A stretch of 64,000 nucleotides of DNA from Mucilaginibacter phenanthrenivorans (GCF_024721155.1 NZ_JAHVAP010000005.1:372001-436000), one strand, 5' to 3'; positions 32,204 to 42,609 are shown, counted from the stretch's first letter. The notes: generated by a model from the sequence alone, not told the origin. Numbers and translations: made by a program.

Positions 32204-34588
32204 TCACTCTGATTTCAGACTCTTCACCGGGTTCACCAGCGCAGCTTTAATACTTTGGTAGCTTACCGTAAGTAAGGTAATCGTGATGGCTCCGGCTCCT
32301 GTTGTAGCAAACACCCACCACGATAGCTCAGCATGGTAGCTGTAATGTTGCAGCCATGCATGCATAAAAAAGTAAGCAAGCGGTACAGCAATTAGCAGTG
32401 CGATAATAACCAGCGCGACAAAATCAACCGACAATAATCGCCACAGACCGAACACTGTTGCGCCCAATACCTTGCGGATCCCAAGCTCTTTCGTACGCTG
32501 CTCCGCCATAAACGATGCCATACCAAATAGCCCCAGGCAGCTGATGAAAATAGCCAGTACCGAAAATGCACCTGCCAGCTTACCTATCCGCTCTTCGGTA
32601 GCAAATTTCTTTGCGTATTCATCATCAGCAAATTTGCAAGCAAATGGAACAGATGGAGAGTAGGTTTTACACACAGCAGCAATTTTGCTGAGCGCTTCGT
32701 GCATACTGACCTTGGGGTTTATTTTTATAATAATATCATCAAATCCGCCGCGGCCAATACTGAAAATAGTTTGCCTGACCGGCTCATACGGCGATTGCAT
32801 CACCATATCATTCACCACGCCAATCACGGTTAAATATCTTGGTCCCACCTTTATGATCTCGCCAACCGGATTTTTAAGATTCATATATTTCACAGCTGCC
32901 TGGTTCAGCACAACGGATAACGAATCTGTAGTAAACTGGCTCGAGAAATCGCGGCCCTCGACAAATTGCCAGCCTACAGTTTTGCCATATTCTGTGGTTA
33001 CCTTAACATTGCCGAAAGAAGCGGATACTGCCGGTTCCTTCCCCTTCCATTCCAGGTCGCCGCGGTTATTATTAAGCCCGGTGGTTGGGCTCGACGATCC
33101 CGTTAACTCTTTTACCGCTCCTGTCTTTAACAAATCTGTCCTGAATGCATAAAACTGCCGGTTCAGGTCATCGTTCGTGGTTTCGATCGCAACCAGGCCG
33201 TCCCGGCTGTAGCCAACAGGTCGGTTTTGGGCAAACTGAACCTGTTTAAAAACGATGATGGTACCAATTATCAAAACAACCGAAACCGTAAACTGCATAA
33301 CCACCAGCACCTTGCGCGGAATGGCCGCCAGCGGACCAGCCTTGAACGCTCCCTTTAATACCTTAACTGGCTGAAACGACGATAGGTATAAAGCGGGATA
33401 AATACCGGCAATTAATCCTGTAAATAAGGTAAAGCTTACGCCCATCAGCCAGAATAGCGGCTTATCCCATAAAATAGTCATTTGCTTGTTGGCAATATTG
33501 TTAAAATAAGGCAACGCAAGCCATACCAGCGCCAGTGAAAACACGAACGCCAGTACGGCCACCAGCATCGATTCGCAAAAAAACTGGCTGATCAACTGTC
33601 CGCGCAATGAGCCGATAGCTTTACGGATACCTACCTCCTTAGCGCGTTTTTCACTCCGGGCGGTGCTCAAATTCATAAAGTTGATGCAAGCCAGTAACAA
33701 CACAAACGCACCGATAATACCCAGCAGCCATACATATTGAATTGCACCGCCAACATTTATCCCATTCTTAAATTCTGAGTACAGGTGCCATTTACTCATT
33801 GGCTGCAGGAACATTTCAGGCTTCCTTTTGGCTTCCTCCTGGTTTATTTTGTTCAGCTTTATGTTCTTTATTTTTTTAGACACCCTCCCCATATCAGCAT
33901 TATCAGCTACCTGTACATACATAAACAGCGAATTATCGCTCCAGTTATTAGGGTCGCGCTGAATCCAATCCTTGTTGTTAGCGAAAAAATCCCAGGGGGC
34001 CATAAAGGCTACATCGTGAAACGTGGCATTGCGCGGCAGATCTTCATAAACGCCCGAAACGCTAAATGAGGCCTTGTTATCAAGCTTTACAGTTTGGTTT
34101 ATGGGATCAGCATCGCCAAACAACGCCTTCGCCACAGATTGTGAGATCAGTATCCCCGACTGCCCGTTCAGCCCATTGCGGGTTCCTTTGAGCATTTTAA
34201 GGGTAAGCATATCGGGCGCTTCTGCACTCATAAAACTGCCGGGATAGGAGATATTCTTATCACCAACAGCTAACACATGCGGATCATTAAACGATGCCAT
34301 AACGATGTGCTTAAAATCGCTGCCATAGCTTTTACGCATTTCGGCATCCAGCGGCAACGGAATAGTTCCGCCGGTATTTACAGCGCCATTGGACGTGGAG
34401 CGCTCCATTACCTGGGCAATATTTTTATAATTCTGGTGATATTTATCAAACGACAGCTCATCCCAGATCCACAAACCAATCAGCATAGCTACAGCAATAC
34501 CCACCGCCAGGCCGCCGATATTGATCAATGACGAAGCCTTGTTACTCAAAATACTCCGCGAGGCAATTTTTAAATAGTTCTTTATCAT
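32204..34588 (-). CDS. FtsX/MacB-type permease, array member B
   Basis: A 794-aa permease with the same layout as its neighbours but of a distinct subtype: GGLAVGIAVAMLIGLWIWDE at the N-terminal helix, the periplasmic APDMLTLKMLKGTRNGL and EDLPRNATFHDVAFMAPWDF motifs, cytoplasmic KEVGIRKAIGSLRGQL and KELGIRKVLGATVFGL loops. It ends VNPVKSLKSE. It is most like the member at 37095. The two cytoplasmic loop motifs are the expected contact sites for an ATPase that must be encoded elsewhere. Confidence 0.9.
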   Translation of the reverse strand: MIKNYLKIASRSILSNKASSLINIGGLAVGIAVAMLIGLWIWDELSFDKYHQNYKNIAQVMERSTSNGAVNTGGTIPLPLDAEMRKSYGSDFKHIVMASFNDPHVLAVGDKNISYPGSFMSAEAPDMLTLKMLKGTRNGLNGQSGILISQSVAKALFGDADPINQTVKLDNKASFSVSGVYEDLPRNATFHDVAFMAPWDFFANNKDWIQRDPNNWSDNSLFMYVQVADNADMGRVSKKIKNIKLNKINQEEAKRKPEMFLQPMSKWHLYSEFKNGINVGGAIQYVWLLGIIGAFVLLLACINFMNLSTARSEKRAKEVGIRKAIGSLRGQLISQFFCESMLVAVLAFVFSLALVWLALPYFNNIANKQMTILWDKPLFWLMGVSFTLFTGLIAGIYPALYLSSFQPVKVLKGAFKAGPLAAIPRKVLVVMQFTVSVVLIIGTIIVFKQVQFAQNRPVGYSRDGLVAIETTNDDLNRQFYAFRTDLLKTGAVKELTGSSSPTTGLNNNRGDLEWKGKEPAVSASFGNVKVTTEYGKTVGWQFVEGRDFSSQFTTDSLSVVLNQAAVKYMNLKNPVGEIIKVGPRYLTVIGVVNDMVMQSPYEPVRQTIFSIGRGGFDDIIIKINPKVSMHEALSKIAAVCKTYSPSVPFACKFADDEYAKKFATEERIGKLAGAFSVLAIFISCLGLFGMASFMAEQRTKELGIRKVLGATVFGLWRLLSVDFVALVIIALLIAVPLAYFFMHAWLQHYSYHAELSWWVFATTGAGAITITLLTVSYQSIKAALVNPVKSLKSE

Positions 34589-34655
34589 GGTTAGTTCATA
34601 GTTAATGGTTCATAGTTCATAGCCGGAGCTTTTTTTAACTAATCTCTGCCTCTAA
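34589..34655. repeat. Array spacer repeat 2
   Basis: A 67-base version: GTTAGTTCATAGTTAATGG, TTCATAGTTCATAGCCGGAG, a T-run and AACTAATCTCTGCCTCTAA. Same order of words as spacer 1. Confidence 0.8.
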
Positions 34656-37019
34656 TCACTCGGAACGCAGGCTCTTTATAGGGTTTACCAGCGCTGCCTT
34701 AATTGCATGGAAACTAACCGTCGCCATAGCGATTAAAATTATCAGGCCACCTGCCAGGGCAACCATCCACCATTGCATAGTTGTATGGTAGGCAAATCCC
34801 TGCAGCCATTTACTCATGGCATACCACGTAACCGGCGAAGCAATCAGCAATGAAATCACTACCAGTATCAAAAACTCCGACGATAATAATGCAAACAGCG
34901 AGCTTACCTTTGCTCCTAATACTTTGCGGATACTAATTTCTTTAACGCGCTGTTCTGCGGTAAACATAACCAAACCTAAAAGGCCCAGGCACGAAATAAA
35001 AATGCCGATGGACGCAAAATAATTGCAAAGCTTATTTACCACCTGTTCGCTGTTGTACAATTTGGCATATTCCAGGTCAGAAAACTGGTACGAAAATGTG
35101 AAGTCGGGATTAAGCTCTTTGCCTATCTTTTCGAGCCCGGCTACTACTTGCTTTGTTTTGCCGGCTTTAATACGGACCAGTATTGTGCCCCATTTTTGAT
35201 TATCAGCCAGGCGGATAACCAGTGGCCCGATGGCCTCGTGCAATGAGTTGAAATGAAAATCTTTCAGCACGCCTACAATCTGGCCTTTGCGGTCGTCCCA
35301 TGATAAAGGACGGCCGACTGCGTTTTGATAGCCCATTTTTTTAGCGGCGGCCTCATTTACAAGGTAGTTTGCCGAGTCGGCAAATTCTTTTGAGAAATCG
35401 CGTCCACCGGTTAGCTGCAGCTTCATCGTTTTCACAAAATCATATCCAACCGTGGCATCAGAAAACGACGCCGGTTGATTTGGATCTTTGCCTTCCCAAC
35501 TAATGTCGGTCCTTGAATGGCCTATTACTGTGGGCGATTCCTTCATTTTTGAGATGGACTGTACGCCGGGCATCTGCGATGCCTCATATTTAAACAAATC
35601 GTAATTTTTAATCAAATCTCCTTCTAGGGGGACATAAAGCAGGTTTTCGCGATTATACCCCAGGTTTTTACCCTGGATATAATTCATCTGCCCCGAAACC
35701 ACGATGGTGCCTATAATAAGGATAATTGATAGTGTAAACTGGAAAACAACTAGCCCTTTTCTGAAAAACGTTGCGCCCCGCCCAAATTTAAGGCTGCCTT
35801 TTAACACCCGAACCGGGTTTAACGATGACAGGAAAATAGCAGGATATCCGCCCGATAATAACCCGGTTATTATCAGCACGCCTGCCAAAGCCAGCCAGTA
35901 AACCGGTTGTCCCGCTTGTATCACAATCTGCTTTCCGGTAATATTGTTAAATTCAGGCAATAACGATACAACTATCAGAATCGCTATAATCATTGATATA
36001 AATGAAAGGAGCAGCGCTTCACTCATAAATTGGCTTATTAAGCTTATCCTGGCCGCGCCCATAACTTTCCGCACGCCAACTTCCCTGGCCCGTTTTATTG
36101 AGCGGGCGGTAGCCAGGTTCATAAAATTAATGCAGGCAATAAGTAAAATAACGATGGCCACTAAACTAAAAATGCTTACATATTCAATCCTGCCACCGTC
36201 AGCCATTCCGTTTTTAAATGTTGAATGCAGGTATTTTTCTGTATAAGGTTGCAATGCAAGTTCGGTGCGGAGCCCTGTTGTGGCTGGCCTGTAAAAGCTG
36301 AGAAAATCTTTAATTTTAGCTGCTACCTTCTTAGGATCGGCACCAGGGCGTAGCTGTATATAAGTTGACGGGCTGGAACTGTTCCAGTTATTTGCCCACG
36401 TATTTTCGGCAACAAAAGCCTTCCAGCTTTTCAAAAAATCAAATTGCTGCGATGAGTTAGCCGGCAAATTTTCAAAAATCGCGGTTACCACCAAATTGTC
36501 CTTGTTTTCATATCGAATGGCCTTCCCCATTGCATTATCAACCGAACCGAAAAAAGCTTCGGCCATTTTACGGGAAATTGCAAGGCTGTTGGCGGCAGTC
36601 AAAGCACTACTGGGCGTTCCCTTTAAAAGTTGATAGCTAAACATTTTCAAAAAATCTGCCCCGGCATAAGTTCCATCCATTTTAAGCACTTTATTATCGA
36701 CCTCAAACGTACGGGGATGATTTTGTTCCAGGCCGCTGGCATATTGAACCTCCGGCACTTTTCTTTTCAACTCATCGGCCAGTAACCCTTGTGTAACGTA
36801 GCTGGCATCGGTTACGCCTTGTTGTATACTGCGTTCATATACCTGGTATAATTGAGGTCCGTTGGCATGAAAGCCATCTACGCTACGCTCGTCCTGCACC
36901 CATAGCAAAATAAGCAGGCTGCAGGCCAACCCAATCGATAAACCGCCGATGTTAATAAATGTATGTGTCTTGCTCTTTACCAGGTTACGCCAGGCAATTT
37001 TAAAATAGTTCTTTATCAT
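34656..37019 (-). CDS. FtsX/MacB-type permease, array member A'
   Basis: A 787-aa permease of the A subtype: IGGLSIGLACSLLILLWVQD, YAGADFLKMFSYQLLKGT in the first periplasmic domain, REVGVRKVMGAARISL and VKEISIRKVLGAKVSS loops, DLEYAKLYNSEQVVNKL in the second periplasmic domain, and the same LVNPIKSLRSE ending as member A. Eight membrane helices are expected. Sequence similarity to member A across its whole length points to duplication of an A-B pair. Confidence 0.9.
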   Translation of the reverse strand: MIKNYFKIAWRNLVKSKTHTFINIGGLSIGLACSLLILLWVQDERSVDGFHANGPQLYQVYERSIQQGVTDASYVTQGLLADELKRKVPEVQYASGLEQNHPRTFEVDNKVLKMDGTYAGADFLKMFSYQLLKGTPSSALTAANSLAISRKMAEAFFGSVDNAMGKAIRYENKDNLVVTAIFENLPANSSQQFDFLKSWKAFVAENTWANNWNSSSPSTYIQLRPGADPKKVAAKIKDFLSFYRPATTGLRTELALQPYTEKYLHSTFKNGMADGGRIEYVSIFSLVAIVILLIACINFMNLATARSIKRAREVGVRKVMGAARISLISQFMSEALLLSFISMIIAILIVVSLLPEFNNITGKQIVIQAGQPVYWLALAGVLIITGLLSGGYPAIFLSSLNPVRVLKGSLKFGRGATFFRKGLVVFQFTLSIILIIGTIVVSGQMNYIQGKNLGYNRENLLYVPLEGDLIKNYDLFKYEASQMPGVQSISKMKESPTVIGHSRTDISWEGKDPNQPASFSDATVGYDFVKTMKLQLTGGRDFSKEFADSANYLVNEAAAKKMGYQNAVGRPLSWDDRKGQIVGVLKDFHFNSLHEAIGPLVIRLADNQKWGTILVRIKAGKTKQVVAGLEKIGKELNPDFTFSYQFSDLEYAKLYNSEQVVNKLCNYFASIGIFISCLGLLGLVMFTAEQRVKEISIRKVLGAKVSSLFALLSSEFLILVVISLLIASPVTWYAMSKWLQGFAYHTTMQWWMVALAGGLIILIAMATVSFHAIKAALVNPIKSLRSE

Positions 37020-37094
37020 GTTTAGTTCATGGTTAATAGTTCATGGTTCATTGCCGGAATTCAACTAATCTCTGGCCTCTGGTCTCTAATTAAC
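37020..37094. repeat. Array spacer repeat 3
   Basis: A 75-base version: TTTAGTTCATGGTTAATAG, TTCATGGTTCATTGCCGGAA and CAACTAATCTCTGGCCTCTG then GTCTCTAATTAAC. It is the most diverged of the three. Confidence 0.75.
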
Positions 37095-39488
37095 TTATTC
37101 CGTTTTAAGACTACTCACCGGGTTCATCAACGCTGCTTTTATGCTTTGGTAACTTACCGTGAGTATGGTTATGATGATTGCGCCGGCGGCTGTTCCTAAA
37201 AAGATCCACCAGGATAGGTCGGTGCGGTATTTGTAATCCTGCAGCCAGCCGTGCATAAAGTAATATGCTGTGGGGATGGCTATCAGCAATGAAATACTTA
37301 CCAGCACTATAAAATCAACCGACATTAACTTCCATAAGCTGAATACCGAAGCGCCAAGCACCTTGCGTACGCCTAGCTCCTTGGTGCGCTGCTCGGCCAT
37401 AAACGACGCCATTCCGAATAACCCCATACAGCTGATAAAGATGGCAAGCAGGGTAAAAAAGCCTGCGAGCTTGCCCACACGTTCCTCGTTGGCAAATTTC
37501 TTGGCATATTCCTCATCTGTAAACCTATAATCGAACGGGCTTCCCGGATCGTATCTTTTAAATACGGCTTCAATTTTAGCCAGGGCATCGTGGGTTCCCA
37601 CTTTTGGATTCAAGCGGATATCAACTATATTGCCTACGCCGGTGTCCAATATAAATACACTGGGTTTTACCGGTTCGTATGGAGATGACATCAGCAGGTC
37701 TTTTATCACGCCTATCACTTTGAACTTTTTGCCCCATTCAACTATTTCCCCTACCGGTCGCTTAAAATTCATGAATTTCACAGCCGCCTCGTTGAGGATC
37801 ATTGACGATGTATCGCCTACATATTCTCTTGAAAAGTCGCGCCCGTCTAAAATTTTCCAATTAGCAACCTTACCAAATTCGGGGCTCATACGGATGGTTC
37901 CGAAATCGTCCTGCAGGTCGGGCGCTTTACCCCTCCATTTTAAACCGCTGTTGTTTGAGTAAACATCGGTTAAGGGGCTGCCGGATTCGGCCATTTCTAT
38001 AATTACTCCGCTTTGCAGCAGGTCGTTACGTACTGCGGCAAAACTCTTGTGGATCACATCGCTTTTCATGTTCATTTGTACAAGTCCTGTACGGTCATAT
38101 CCAACCGGCCTGTTTTTGGTATGCTGCACCTGTTTAAAGACGATAACAGTACCAATAATTAAGGTAACCGAAACCGTAAATTGTAGCACCACCAACACTT
38201 TGCGCGGTATAGCAGCAAACCTGCCCGCCTTAAACGTACCTTTTAACACCTTAACAGGTTGAAACGACGACAAATAAAATGCCGGGTAGCTGCCTGCAAT
38301 TAAGCCTGTGAGTAAGCTGAAGGTGATGCCTAAGATCCAGAAACCAGGGCTGGCCCAAAGGATCACCATAGTTTTATCGGCAACCTGGTTAAACCATGGT
38401 AATATCAATAATACGAGCACGATGGAAAACAGGAACGCAAAAACCACCACCAATAATGATTCGCTGAAAAACTGGGTGATCAATTGAATTCTTAAAGAGC
38501 CTACTGTTTTGCGAATACCCACTTCTTTCGCCCGTTTCTCCGACCGGGCTGTGCTCAGGTTCATAAAGTTGATGCAGGCCAGCAGCAGCACAAACACGCC
38601 GATAATGCCAAACATCCACACAAATTGTATAGCGCCCCCTGTGTTAATGCCATCCTTAAATTCAGAAAATAAGTGCCATTTATTCATAGGATGCAGAAAA
38701 ACTACCGGTTTAAATGATGCACCTACATTATCGCCTTGTGCAGCAATATTTTTTGCTTTGATTTTGCTTATCCTGGCGTCAACTTTAGATATGTCTACGT
38801 TACTATTTAGCTGCGCGAAGATCTGGAATGAGTTATTTCCCCACTGTGTTGATGCTTGCTTTACCCATTGTTGGCTGCTCACATATAAATCCCATGGAAT
38901 GATGATCGACAATTCGTTAAAGCTTGTATTGTGGGGCAGGTCCTCATAAATACCGGTAACCTTAACCAATTGCTGGTTGTCGAGCTTAATTGTTTTATTC
39001 ATCGGATCGTCGTTCCCAAACATTGCCTTTGCTACTTTAGCGGAAAGCATAATGGATGACGGATCTTTTAAAGCTGCCCTTGTTCCCTTAAGCATTTTCA
39101 GGGTAAGCATGTCCGGTGCTTCCGCTTGCATAAAACTGCCCGGTTGCGTTATTTTTTTATCACCAACGGCCAAAATGTGATCATAATTCCAGCTGGAAAG
39201 TACTACATATTTAAAATCACTGCGGTAATCCTTACCCAGCATTGTGCCTAAGGGAATAGGCATAGCTATCTGGCTGCCCACCTTGCCGTTAAAGGTTTGG
39301 TGCTGCCATACCTGCACTATCCTGTCGTGATTCTGAAAGTATTTGTCATATGATAATTCATCCCAGATCCAAAGTCCGATCAGCATAGCCACCGCCATAC
39401 CCACCGATAAGCCGGTTACATTAATAAACGTGTGCGCCTTGTTCTTTAAAAGGTTGCGCCAGGCAATTTTTAAATAGTTCTTTATCAT
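37095..39488 (-). CDS. FtsX/MacB-type permease, array member B' (first of array)
   Basis: A 797-aa permease of the B subtype: VTGLSVGMAVAMLIGLWIWD, APDMLTLKMLKGTRAAL, YEDLPHNTSFNELSIIIPWD, KEVGIRKTVGSLRIQL and KELGVRKVLGASVFSL, ending ALMNPVSSLKTE. It is transcribed first; the promoter should lie in the 404-base region before it. The order B'-A'-B-A shows a duplicated two-gene unit. Confidence 0.9.
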   Translation of the reverse strand: MIKNYLKIAWRNLLKNKAHTFINVTGLSVGMAVAMLIGLWIWDELSYDKYFQNHDRIVQVWQHQTFNGKVGSQIAMPIPLGTMLGKDYRSDFKYVVLSSWNYDHILAVGDKKITQPGSFMQAEAPDMLTLKMLKGTRAALKDPSSIMLSAKVAKAMFGNDDPMNKTIKLDNQQLVKVTGIYEDLPHNTSFNELSIIIPWDLYVSSQQWVKQASTQWGNNSFQIFAQLNSNVDISKVDARISKIKAKNIAAQGDNVGASFKPVVFLHPMNKWHLFSEFKDGINTGGAIQFVWMFGIIGVFVLLLACINFMNLSTARSEKRAKEVGIRKTVGSLRIQLITQFFSESLLVVVFAFLFSIVLVLLILPWFNQVADKTMVILWASPGFWILGITFSLLTGLIAGSYPAFYLSSFQPVKVLKGTFKAGRFAAIPRKVLVVLQFTVSVTLIIGTVIVFKQVQHTKNRPVGYDRTGLVQMNMKSDVIHKSFAAVRNDLLQSGVIIEMAESGSPLTDVYSNNSGLKWRGKAPDLQDDFGTIRMSPEFGKVANWKILDGRDFSREYVGDTSSMILNEAAVKFMNFKRPVGEIVEWGKKFKVIGVIKDLLMSSPYEPVKPSVFILDTGVGNIVDIRLNPKVGTHDALAKIEAVFKRYDPGSPFDYRFTDEEYAKKFANEERVGKLAGFFTLLAIFISCMGLFGMASFMAEQRTKELGVRKVLGASVFSLWKLMSVDFIVLVSISLLIAIPTAYYFMHGWLQDYKYRTDLSWWIFLGTAAGAIIITILTVSYQSIKAALMNPVSSLKTE

Positions 39489-39892
39489 GGTGTTAGTTTA
39501 CTGGTTCACTTGTTCATTAGTTCATTGGTGTCTTTTTTAAAAGTAATGGCTAATATCTTAACCATCTGTACTTACGACTACCCTTTTCCTACACATGTTT
39601 TACAGCTACCAGGTAATAAAAGACATGCCATTTATTTAAATACCTATATATCAGAATATTATAAATTAAATCATCAATCACAAATGTTCGCATCCGAACA
39701 GTTGGCGTGCGTTTTTGACCCTTTGGTTCAATCTTGAATCAAAAAACAAAACCCGCTGCAGCTGTAACTTATTTGTATCCACATCGTCTTAGTTTTAATT
39801 GTCAAAACTTTATAGTTTTGTTTAAGTATTATAATATATACCCAAACTGACCCATACCAAAATTCTTTTATTAAAAACCATTATTCGTCATT
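39489..39892. other. Gene-free AT-rich region between divergent genes
   Basis: 404 bases between the permease array and the M1 peptidase gene. The first 50 bases repeat TTCACTTGTTCATTAGTTCA words like the array spacers. The remainder is AT-rich. A TAGTTTTG box (near 39812, plus strand) could drive the peptidase. An ORF of 75 codons at 39510 shows no coding character. No RNA gene was recognised. Confidence 0.5.
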
Positions 39893-42391
39893 ATGATAAC
39901 AACCAAAACGCTCTCCGCATTTATACTTTCGGGCCTTTTTAGCGGCCTGGCTATAACTGCTGCCAATGCTCAAACCGCTAAACCCGAAGATCCGGCATTG
40001 AAGATCTACCGGGCAACACCGCCCAGGATCAACGACCTGATCCACACCAAGCTTGATGTACGCTTCGATTACAAGAAACGCTACCTGTACGGCAAGGAAT
40101 GGGTTACCTTGAAGCCACACTTTTATCCTACTGACAGCCTAAGGCTTGATGCCAAGGGCATGGACCTGAAAACCATTGCAGTGGTTAAGAATGGTAAAAA
40201 CATCCCTTTAAAGTTTAAGTATGACGACAGCCTTACCGTAAATATTCAGCTGGATAAGGTTTATCATAACACAGAAAATTATACGATCTATATTGATTAT
40301 ACCTCGAAGCCAAATGAGCTGAAACAACAGGGCAGCGCGGCTATAACTGACGCTAAAGGTTTATATTTCATTAACCCGGACGGTACCGAAAAAGATAAGC
40401 CAACCCAGATTTGGACACAGGGCGAATCTGAAAGTTCTTCATGCTGGTTCCCTACTATCGACAAAACATCACAAAAAACAACTGACGAGATCAGCATGAC
40501 AGTTCCGGCAAAGTATGTTACTTTGTCGAATGGCCGCCTGGCAAGTCAGAAGCTTAATGGCGATGGCACCCGCACCGATACCTGGAAACAGGAATTGCCG
40601 CACGCGCCTTATCTGTTTATGATGGCCGTTGGCGATTTTAAAATTTACAAGGACAAATGGCGCAACAAGGAGGTAAACTATTACCTGGAACCTAAATATG
40701 CACCTTATGCAAAACAGATCTTCGGGATGACGCCTGAATTGATTGAGTTTTATTCAACCACCCTGGGTGTTGATTTCCCATGGTATAAATATTCGCAGAT
40801 CGTAGTTCGTGATTATGTGAGCGGTGCGATGGAGAATACTTCTGCAACGCTACATGGCGATTATGTGCAGGAAACCCCGCGCGAACTGATTGATGCTAAT
40901 TATGATGCCGGTCGCAGTACTATTGCGCATGAGCTTTTCCACCAATGGTTTGGCGATTTGGTTACTGCCGAAAGCTGGAGCAACCTTACCGTAAACGAAT
41001 CATTTGCTGACTTTAGCGAAATGCTTTGGGCTGAACATAAATACGGTAAAGACGAAGCTGATGCACACAGCAACGATGCCATGGTGAACTATCTGAGCTC
41101 GCCTGATGCAAAAACAAAGGACCTGGTACGTTTCCATTATAATAACGAGATGGATATGTTTGACGTAGTGACTTACCAAAAGGGTGGCCGTATTTTAAAC
41201 ATGCTGCGCAATTATTTAGGCAAGGATGCCTTTTACAAAGGCCTTAACATCTACCTAAAAACAAACGCGTTTAAAGCTGGCGAAGCACAACAATTGCGCT
41301 TAGCAGAAGAAGAAGCCAGTGGACTGGATCTGAACTGGTTCTTTAACCAATGGTATTATGGTGCAGGTCACCCGGTTTTAAACATCAGCTATAAATATGA
41401 TGATGCGACCAAAACCGAAACCGTTTATTTAGCGCAAACCCAGGATGGCCAAACATTTAAATTGCCTATGGCTGTTGATATTTACGCCGGTGGTAAAAAG
41501 AACAGGTTTAAAGTTTGGATGAATGACAAGGCGGATACATTGACCTTCCCATCTGCAACAAAACCTGATTTGGTAAACGTTGATGCCGATAAAGTTTTAC
41601 TTGTCAAAAAAACCGACGACAAAACACTTGATCAATTTGCGTTCCAATACTTTAACGCTCCGTTATACATGGATCGTTTTGAGGCGATAAACTTTGCTGC
41701 TGCGCACCAGGCCGATAAAACCGGGCAAAAAGTAATGATTGCTGCGTTAAAGGATAAATATTACGGCTTACGCATCAAAGCAATAAAAGCTTTGAACATG
41801 AGCATCGATGATATCCACAATGCTGCATTACCTGTATTAACCTCACTGGCACAAACTGATGAAAATACATTGGTTCGCGCTGCTGCCATCAGCAAGCTGG
41901 GTGCGTTAAAGGCATCCGGTAATTTAACGTTGTTTAAACAGGCATTGAGCAGCCAGTCGTACGCAGTACAGGGTGCGGCTTTAAGTGCAATTGCTTTATT
42001 GGATCCGGCACAATCATTAACATTAGCAAAGGGCTTTGAACAGGATAACAAAGGCGCGCTTAGCCAGGCCATCGTTACTACCTATGCAACAAATGGCGGC
42101 AGCGAGCAATGGCCTTATGTTTACAAGCAATACAGCGACGCGGGTCCGCAAACCAAGTTTGGCTTAACCCGCAGCTTTGCTGCTATGACCGGCCGTGTTG
42201 ACAAACCTGAATATGCACAGCAGGGCATCACCGCGCTTAAGGAACTTGGCATTAAATACAAGCAATTTGGCGTAGCTCCGTTTATTACCGGTTTGTTAAA
42301 CACCATAAAGACCGAGCGTACAAAATTGAATGACACCGCATCAGCAACTGCTGCCGACGAGGCTGTTAAAGCTGTTAACGACGCTAAATAA
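39893..42391 (+). CDS. M1 family zinc aminopeptidase
   Basis: An 832-aa secreted or periplasmic aminopeptidase. Signal peptide ends ANAQT at about residue 27. The M1 fold shows the substrate motif SGAMENTSAT, the zinc site HELFHQWFGD (residue about 346) and the distal Glu in NESFADF 18 residues on, so it is catalytically complete. After residue 550 come alpha-helical HEAT-like repeats (VLTSLAQTDENTLVRAAAIS, QSYAVQGAALSAIALL). It removes N-terminal amino acids from peptides for nutrition or turnover. Monocistronic. Confidence 0.94.
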   Translation: MITTKTLSAFILSGLFSGLAITAANAQTAKPEDPALKIYRATPPRINDLIHTKLDVRFDYKKRYLYGKEWVTLKPHFYPTDSLRLDAKGMDLKTIAVVKNGKNIPLKFKYDDSLTVNIQLDKVYHNTENYTIYIDYTSKPNELKQQGSAAITDAKGLYFINPDGTEKDKPTQIWTQGESESSSCWFPTIDKTSQKTTDEISMTVPAKYVTLSNGRLASQKLNGDGTRTDTWKQELPHAPYLFMMAVGDFKIYKDKWRNKEVNYYLEPKYAPYAKQIFGMTPELIEFYSTTLGVDFPWYKYSQIVVRDYVSGAMENTSATLHGDYVQETPRELIDANYDAGRSTIAHELFHQWFGDLVTAESWSNLTVNESFADFSEMLWAEHKYGKDEADAHSNDAMVNYLSSPDAKTKDLVRFHYNNEMDMFDVVTYQKGGRILNMLRNYLGKDAFYKGLNIYLKTNAFKAGEAQQLRLAEEEASGLDLNWFFNQWYYGAGHPVLNISYKYDDATKTETVYLAQTQDGQTFKLPMAVDIYAGGKKNRFKVWMNDKADTLTFPSATKPDLVNVDADKVLLVKKTDDKTLDQFAFQYFNAPLYMDRFEAINFAAAHQADKTGQKVMIAALKDKYYGLRIKAIKALNMSIDDIHNAALPVLTSLAQTDENTLVRAAAISKLGALKASGNLTLFKQALSSQSYAVQGAALSAIALLDPAQSLTLAKGFEQDNKGALSQAIVTTYATNGGSEQWPYVYKQYSDAGPQTKFGLTRSFAAMTGRVDKPEYAQQGITALKELGIKYKQFGVAPFITGLLNTIKTERTKLNDTASATAADEAVKAVNDAK

Positions 42392-42398
42392 AAAATAG

Positions 42399-42483
42399 TT
42401 AATTGAGTTGATTAGGTTAGATTAAGTTGGATAATTAAATTCCATTTTCGATAACCCAATCAACTCAATCTAACTTAATCAAC
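42399..42483 (+). terminator. Word-type hairpin after the M1 peptidase gene
   Basis: GTTGATTAGGTTAGATTAAG and the facing CTTAATCAAC/TCAATCTAAC words form a stem of about 24 bp with two mismatches and a 25-base loop, starting 8 bases after the stop codon. The single arm at 26822-26866 uses the same words. Confidence 0.6.
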
Positions 42484-42565
42484 TACTTAACCTAAACTTT
42501 AACATTTTCCGAATCAAAATTAACGTGATTTAACAAATCTGTTTTTTACATTTGTTATTATACAA

Positions 42566-42589
42566 AGACACAAAGCATTGTGTCTCTAC
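42566..42589. repeat. GTAGAGACACAA-type palindrome, copy 3
   Basis: AGACACAAAGCATTGTGTCT then CTAC, almost identical to the element at 14156-14179. It lies 20 bases before the start codon at 42610, in what should be a leader. Confidence 0.7.
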
Positions 42590-42609
42590 GTGAACTTTAA
42601 ATAACCGTC

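Noticed and set aside
29755-39488. MacA/MacB tripartite efflux operon
   Set aside because: The permeases lack the ATPase domain of MacB, and no adaptor or TolC-type gene is present.
39510-39737. 75-codon ORF in the gap before the M1 peptidase gene
   Set aside because: No coding bias, no RBS or homologous pattern, and the first part is word-repeat DNA.
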